Shown piece by piece: positions 6,695 to 8,918 of a stretch of 8,918 nt of DNA. How positions within the stretch are numbered: position 1 is the stretch's first letter; each line of letters starts with the position of its first letter. The stretch is from an uncultured Lachnospiraceae bacterium (GTDB taxonomy: Bacteria; Bacillota; Clostridia; Lachnospirales; Lachnospiraceae): the NCBI GenBank assembly GCA_947367855.1, contig CANBFE010000053.1, forward strand, positions 1-8,918, written 5' to 3'. The notes beneath the pieces are model-generated. The model worked only from the letters and a program-made list of their open reading frames with translations. It ran no database searches and was not told the DNA's origin. Both the position numbers and the translations under genes were made by a program.

Positions 6695-8254
6695 TTACCA
6701 GTTCTCCCGCACCTCATCCATGACATTCCAAATTTCCGAAAGCGTCACCGGAGCCGCATTTTCGTCCGCCTGTCCATATTCTCCTTGCAGGATACACTCT
6801 TCGTAAAGCCTCTGCATGGTCATGAAGATATCCTCCCGTTCCTCTGTCTCGATGAACTCCTCATAGCGGTCATTGAGCTTATTAAAATACCCGGTGTACC
6901 TGCGGACAATCTCCTCGATTTCTTTTCTGTCCGCCGCCCTGCCCATCGCCTCCGTCAGCAGCTTCTTTGTATCTTTGTAACACTTTCTGGCGCTCCGGTA
7001 TGCCGCCTCAGGAATAAACTCGTTTCCATCCCAATGGCGGAGCGGGTTCTCCAGGTTATCCCTAAGCCATCCTTCATCCCGCAGGTGGGTGACACTTAGC
7101 CTGTCCAGCTTCCCTTTCCAGTGTTTTTTCAGGTACAGGCCCGCTCCTTTGGGAACGCTGTCAAAATCCACCTCCCGCAATTCCCGCAGCCCCTCCAATG
7201 CTTCCATATCCCTCTCATCATATCCAAACAGATCCTTACAGTAAAGATTCCGAAGCCCGGACAGCTTTCCTGCCTCCTGCATATAGGTTACGGTGCCGGG
7301 AGCTCCGCTTATGTTTAAATACTCCGCCTCTGGAAACTGTTCGGCCGCCTGCCTCATATCCAGCTCTTTTATGTCGGTCAGGCAGAGCCTTGAGACCCGG
7401 TTTTTTTGAAGTCCGTATCTCTGAAGCAATGCCTTTTTCAAGGATATTTCCAGGGTCAGTTTCCCACTGCAAAGGCTGTCGTCAATTTGCAGTTCCGGCC
7501 GGATCTTCCCATACAGCTTCAGAAAGTGGGTATCTTTTGGAAGTACCAGTTTTCTGATTCCGCTCATATCCAGCTCCAGATTGTCCAGGCAGGTCTTCCC
7601 AAGGTCAAGTACCTCCACACCTGCCTTTTGCAGGCGTAGTGTCCGAAGCAGCGGTGCTTTGGAGAGCAGCTTCTGAAACTTACCGGAATACCCCTGCAAT
7701 TCGGCATAAGTGATACAGGGAAACTCTTCTAACGTATCTTTTTCTGTCAGGCATTGGTAAAGATCATCCCGCAGTCCTCCGGTATTTTTCCTGAACATCC
7801 TGCCATGTACAGATACAAAATCGCCGCTGTTACTATATTTTTTGTATGCCGATCTGTCGGTTTCGTCAAAAGACTTCCAACGCTCTTCATAATAGTAGTC
7901 TTCCCCTGTGGGCCACTTCCAGGAGTAGGAATCCCATACCGGACTGCTTTTGAGCCCGCACTGGCCTATGTACCGGTAATCCCTGGGAACAGGAGTATTT
8001 TCAATCCCTGTTTTTATCATCTGATGGTGATATCGAAAGGATTCCCGGTAATACGGTTGTAACCGCTCCAAAATATCTTCCCCGGGCAGGTCATCCTCCA
8101 GATAATCAAGCAGCACATAGCAAATGCTTTTGCCATCCACGGCAAGGATCTGGCAGGCGCCATATTTCCCCAGCATTTCCACATAAAAAGCATATACCTC
8201 TCCTGGCTTTGCAGTTCTTTGTTTTAATCTGGCCAGGCATTGATCCTTTTTCAT
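6695..8254 (-). CDS. Imm26-like N-terminus fused to leucine-rich repeats and a helical C-terminus, 519 aa
   Basis: Residues 15-95 (KPGEVYAFYVEMLGKYGACQ, then ICYVLLDYLEDDLP, then PVPRDYRYIGQCG) resemble the Imm26 immunity family: a short strand opening with Pro-Gly-x-Val-Tyr-Ala, a Tyr-Gly-x-x-Gln-Ile strand, a Leu-Leu-Asp motif and a closing Pro-x-x-Tyr-x-x-Ile-Gly. This is recognised from memory and is moderate. Residues 195-390 are irregular leucine-rich repeats (LLRTLRLQKAGVEVLDLGKT; LDNLELDMSGIRKLVLP; LRELREVDFDSVP). Residues 405-490 are a helical region (HWDGNEFIPEAAYRSARKCY; FIETEEREDIFMTM) that I recall from other bacterial LRR proteins. The protein appears cytoplasmic. ATG 8254 is chosen because GGGGAGG lies 9 nt ahead; an upstream in-frame TTG at 8272 overlaps that site. 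The start is 4 nt after the upstream stop, implying translational coupling. Confidence 0.88.
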   Translation of the reverse strand: MKKDQCLARLKQRTAKPGEVYAFYVEMLGKYGACQILAVDGKSICYVLLDYLEDDLPGEDILERLQPYYRESFRYHHQMIKTGIENTPVPRDYRYIGQCGLKSSPVWDSYSWKWPTGEDYYYEERWKSFDETDRSAYKKYSNSGDFVSVHGRMFRKNTGGLRDDLYQCLTEKDTLEEFPCITYAELQGYSGKFQKLLSKAPLLRTLRLQKAGVEVLDLGKTCLDNLELDMSGIRKLVLPKDTHFLKLYGKIRPELQIDDSLCSGKLTLEISLKKALLQRYGLQKNRVSRLCLTDIKELDMRQAAEQFPEAEYLNISGAPGTVTYMQEAGKLSGLRNLYCKDLFGYDERDMEALEGLRELREVDFDSVPKGAGLYLKKHWKGKLDRLSVTHLRDEGWLRDNLENPLRHWDGNEFIPEAAYRSARKCYKDTKKLLTEAMGRAADRKEIEEIVRRYTGYFNKLNDRYEEFIETEEREDIFMTMQRLYEECILQGEYGQADENAAPVTLSEIWNVMDEVRENW

Positions 8255-8258
8255 TGCT

Positions 8259-8732
8259 TCATTCCTCCCCAATATACTCTATCGTAATATTGGCAAGCTG
8301 ATATTTCTGCAGATCCAGGTTTTCAGTTTTTGCCATTATGACATACTCTTTTATATCATCATAACCCGATGGTATTTTCCCCTTGACGATTTCCCTTTTT
8401 GTTATGTAAGTACAGTCTTTTAATTGCATGATGAGATCCACGATCAAATAAGGCAGGTATTCAATGTCAAAATCACTTTCAAATACAACTTCACCATAGG
8501 TATCGGATGAAACTAAATTATTTCTCTGTTTATCAAAAATAAAACATTCATTACACCAGTACAAATGCACACAATCTACCCCATATAATGAAAAATAAAA
8601 ATCTTCTTGATCTCCATCCAATAGGATCACTACCCAATCTTTATCTTCATCGCTGTCATCAATACGAAAGTGTTCTCCGAAAACAGGGTGCAACAGGTCT
8701 TCATATATCATTTTGAGTTCATGTATATCCAT
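8259..8732 (-). CDS. Small acidic AT-rich array protein, 157 aa
   Basis: I do not recognise this family. The product is strongly acidic and rich in Tyr, Phe, Asp and Ile (DDSDEDKDWVVILLDGDQED; FYFSLYGVDCVHLYWCNECF), with an amphipathic stretch DIEYLPYLIVDLIMQL around residues 90-105. No signal peptide or full membrane helix is seen. Small acidic proteins in such clusters are often immunity factors that bind a basic toxin surface; this is inference. ATG 8732 is preferred because GGAGG lies 4 nt ahead; the ATG at 8747, five codons upstream, has no ribosome binding site and the GGAGG lies within that extension. Base composition differs from its neighbours: bases 8521-8580 are 30% G+C, against 67% in 5521-5580. 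This points to separate, probably recent, acquisition. It ends 4 nt before the next start. Confidence 0.82.
   Translation of the reverse strand: MDIHELKMIYEDLLHPVFGEHFRIDDSDEDKDWVVILLDGDQEDFYFSLYGVDCVHLYWCNECFIFDKQRNNLVSSDTYGEVVFESDFDIEYLPYLIVDLIMQLKDCTYITKREIVKGKIPSGYDDIKEYVIMAKTENLDLQKYQLANITIEYIGEE
8264..8270 (-). promoter_or_regulatory. Ribosome binding site deciding the 8254 start, inside the upstream gene
   Basis: GGGGAGG on the minus strand lies in the last codons of the 157-aa gene and 9 nt before ATG 8254. Its position inside the upstream reading frame indicates translational coupling. Confidence 0.75.
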
Positions 8733-8736
8733 AATA

Positions 8737-8741
8737 CCTCC
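8737..8741 (-). promoter_or_regulatory. Ribosome binding site deciding the 8732 start
   Basis: GGAGG (extended to GGAGGT) lies 4 nt before ATG 8732. The spacing is short but the site is the only one nearby and falls inside any longer reading from 8747. Confidence 0.65.
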
Positions 8742-8750
8742 AAACATAAA

Positions 8751-8918
8751 TCAGGGTTGCTGCTCCTTTTGCGCCAGTTCCGCCAGCATACGCCGGGCAT
8801 CTTCCACCACATACAACGTCCCGCCCTCCCGGATCGCGTATTCCAGATGTGTTCTGGCGTTCTTTAACTCATTGCAGGCAATATCCACATCCGCAAGGCA
8901 TACGGCAGAAACCACTTT
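8751..8918 (-). CDS. C-terminal end of an unidentified helical protein (partial)
   Basis: An open frame enters from the right edge and ends with TGA at 8753..8751, giving 55 residues. It reads as two predicted helices (ADVDIACNELKNARTHLEYA and VVEDARRMLAELAQKEQQ) joined by a short Gly-Gly turn, somewhat like a TPR-type hairpin, but too little is present to name a family. The stop is 18 nt before ATG 8732, so it is probably the upstream member of the same operon. Its composition is GC-rich like most of the array and unlike the AT-rich gene that follows. Whether it is a toxin, another immunity protein or something unrelated cannot be told from this end alone. Confidence 0.65.
   Translation of the reverse strand, partial: KVVSAVCLADVDIACNELKNARTHLEYAIREGGTLYVVEDARRMLAELAQKEQQP

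Noticed and set aside
1..8918. CRISPR arrays, tRNA or rRNA genes, insertion sequences, attachment sites
   Set aside because: No regularly spaced repeats, cloverleaf-like segments, transposase motifs or flanking inverted or direct repeats were seen when reading both strands by eye.

Overview
The window looks like a piece of a low-to-mid GC Gram-positive chromosome, most likely a gut-type Clostridia (Lachnospiraceae-like). This is inferred from strong AGGAGG/GGGGAGG ribosome binding sites, tight one-way gene packing, a Gram-positive-style lipoprotein signal and the protein families present. Every gene I can support is on the minus strand, so transcription runs from position 8918 towards position 1.

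Layout in the direction of transcription: (1) the C-terminal end of an unidentified helical protein (8751..8918); (2) a small, acidic, AT-rich gene (8259..8732); (3) a 519-residue protein with an Imm26-like N-terminus, a leucine-rich-repeat (LRR) middle and a helical C-terminus (6695..8254); (4) a 183-residue unknown (6100..6651); (5) a 577-residue mosaic of LRR, an unassigned beta-rich domain and a SUKH (SMI1/KNR4-like) domain (4310..6043); (6) a 423-residue lipoprotein (3014..4285); (7) a 437-residue multi-domain protein with a possible DUF4304-like module (1698..3011); (8) a 260-residue helical unknown (873..1655); (9) a gene that appears broken, with a frameshift near its start and a probable nonsense codon near its end (278..818). 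After a 122-bp spacer with its own promoter signals comes the start of an OmpR/PhoB-type response regulator (1..155), which belongs to a separate transcription unit.

The best overall reading is an array of immunity-type genes of the kind that accumulates beside or downstream of polymorphic or contact-dependent toxins. The genes are short-to-medium, mostly acidic, dissimilar to one another, same-strand, closely spaced or translationally coupled, and include SUKH and Imm26-like domains. No toxin is visible in the window, and no mobile element, RNA gene or CRISPR array was recognised. The unusual points are the large fused proteins that join LRR blocks to immunity-type domains, the lipoprotein embedded in an otherwise cytoplasmic set, and the decayed gene at the distal end. 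Family assignments are from memory of sequence patterns and no search was run.
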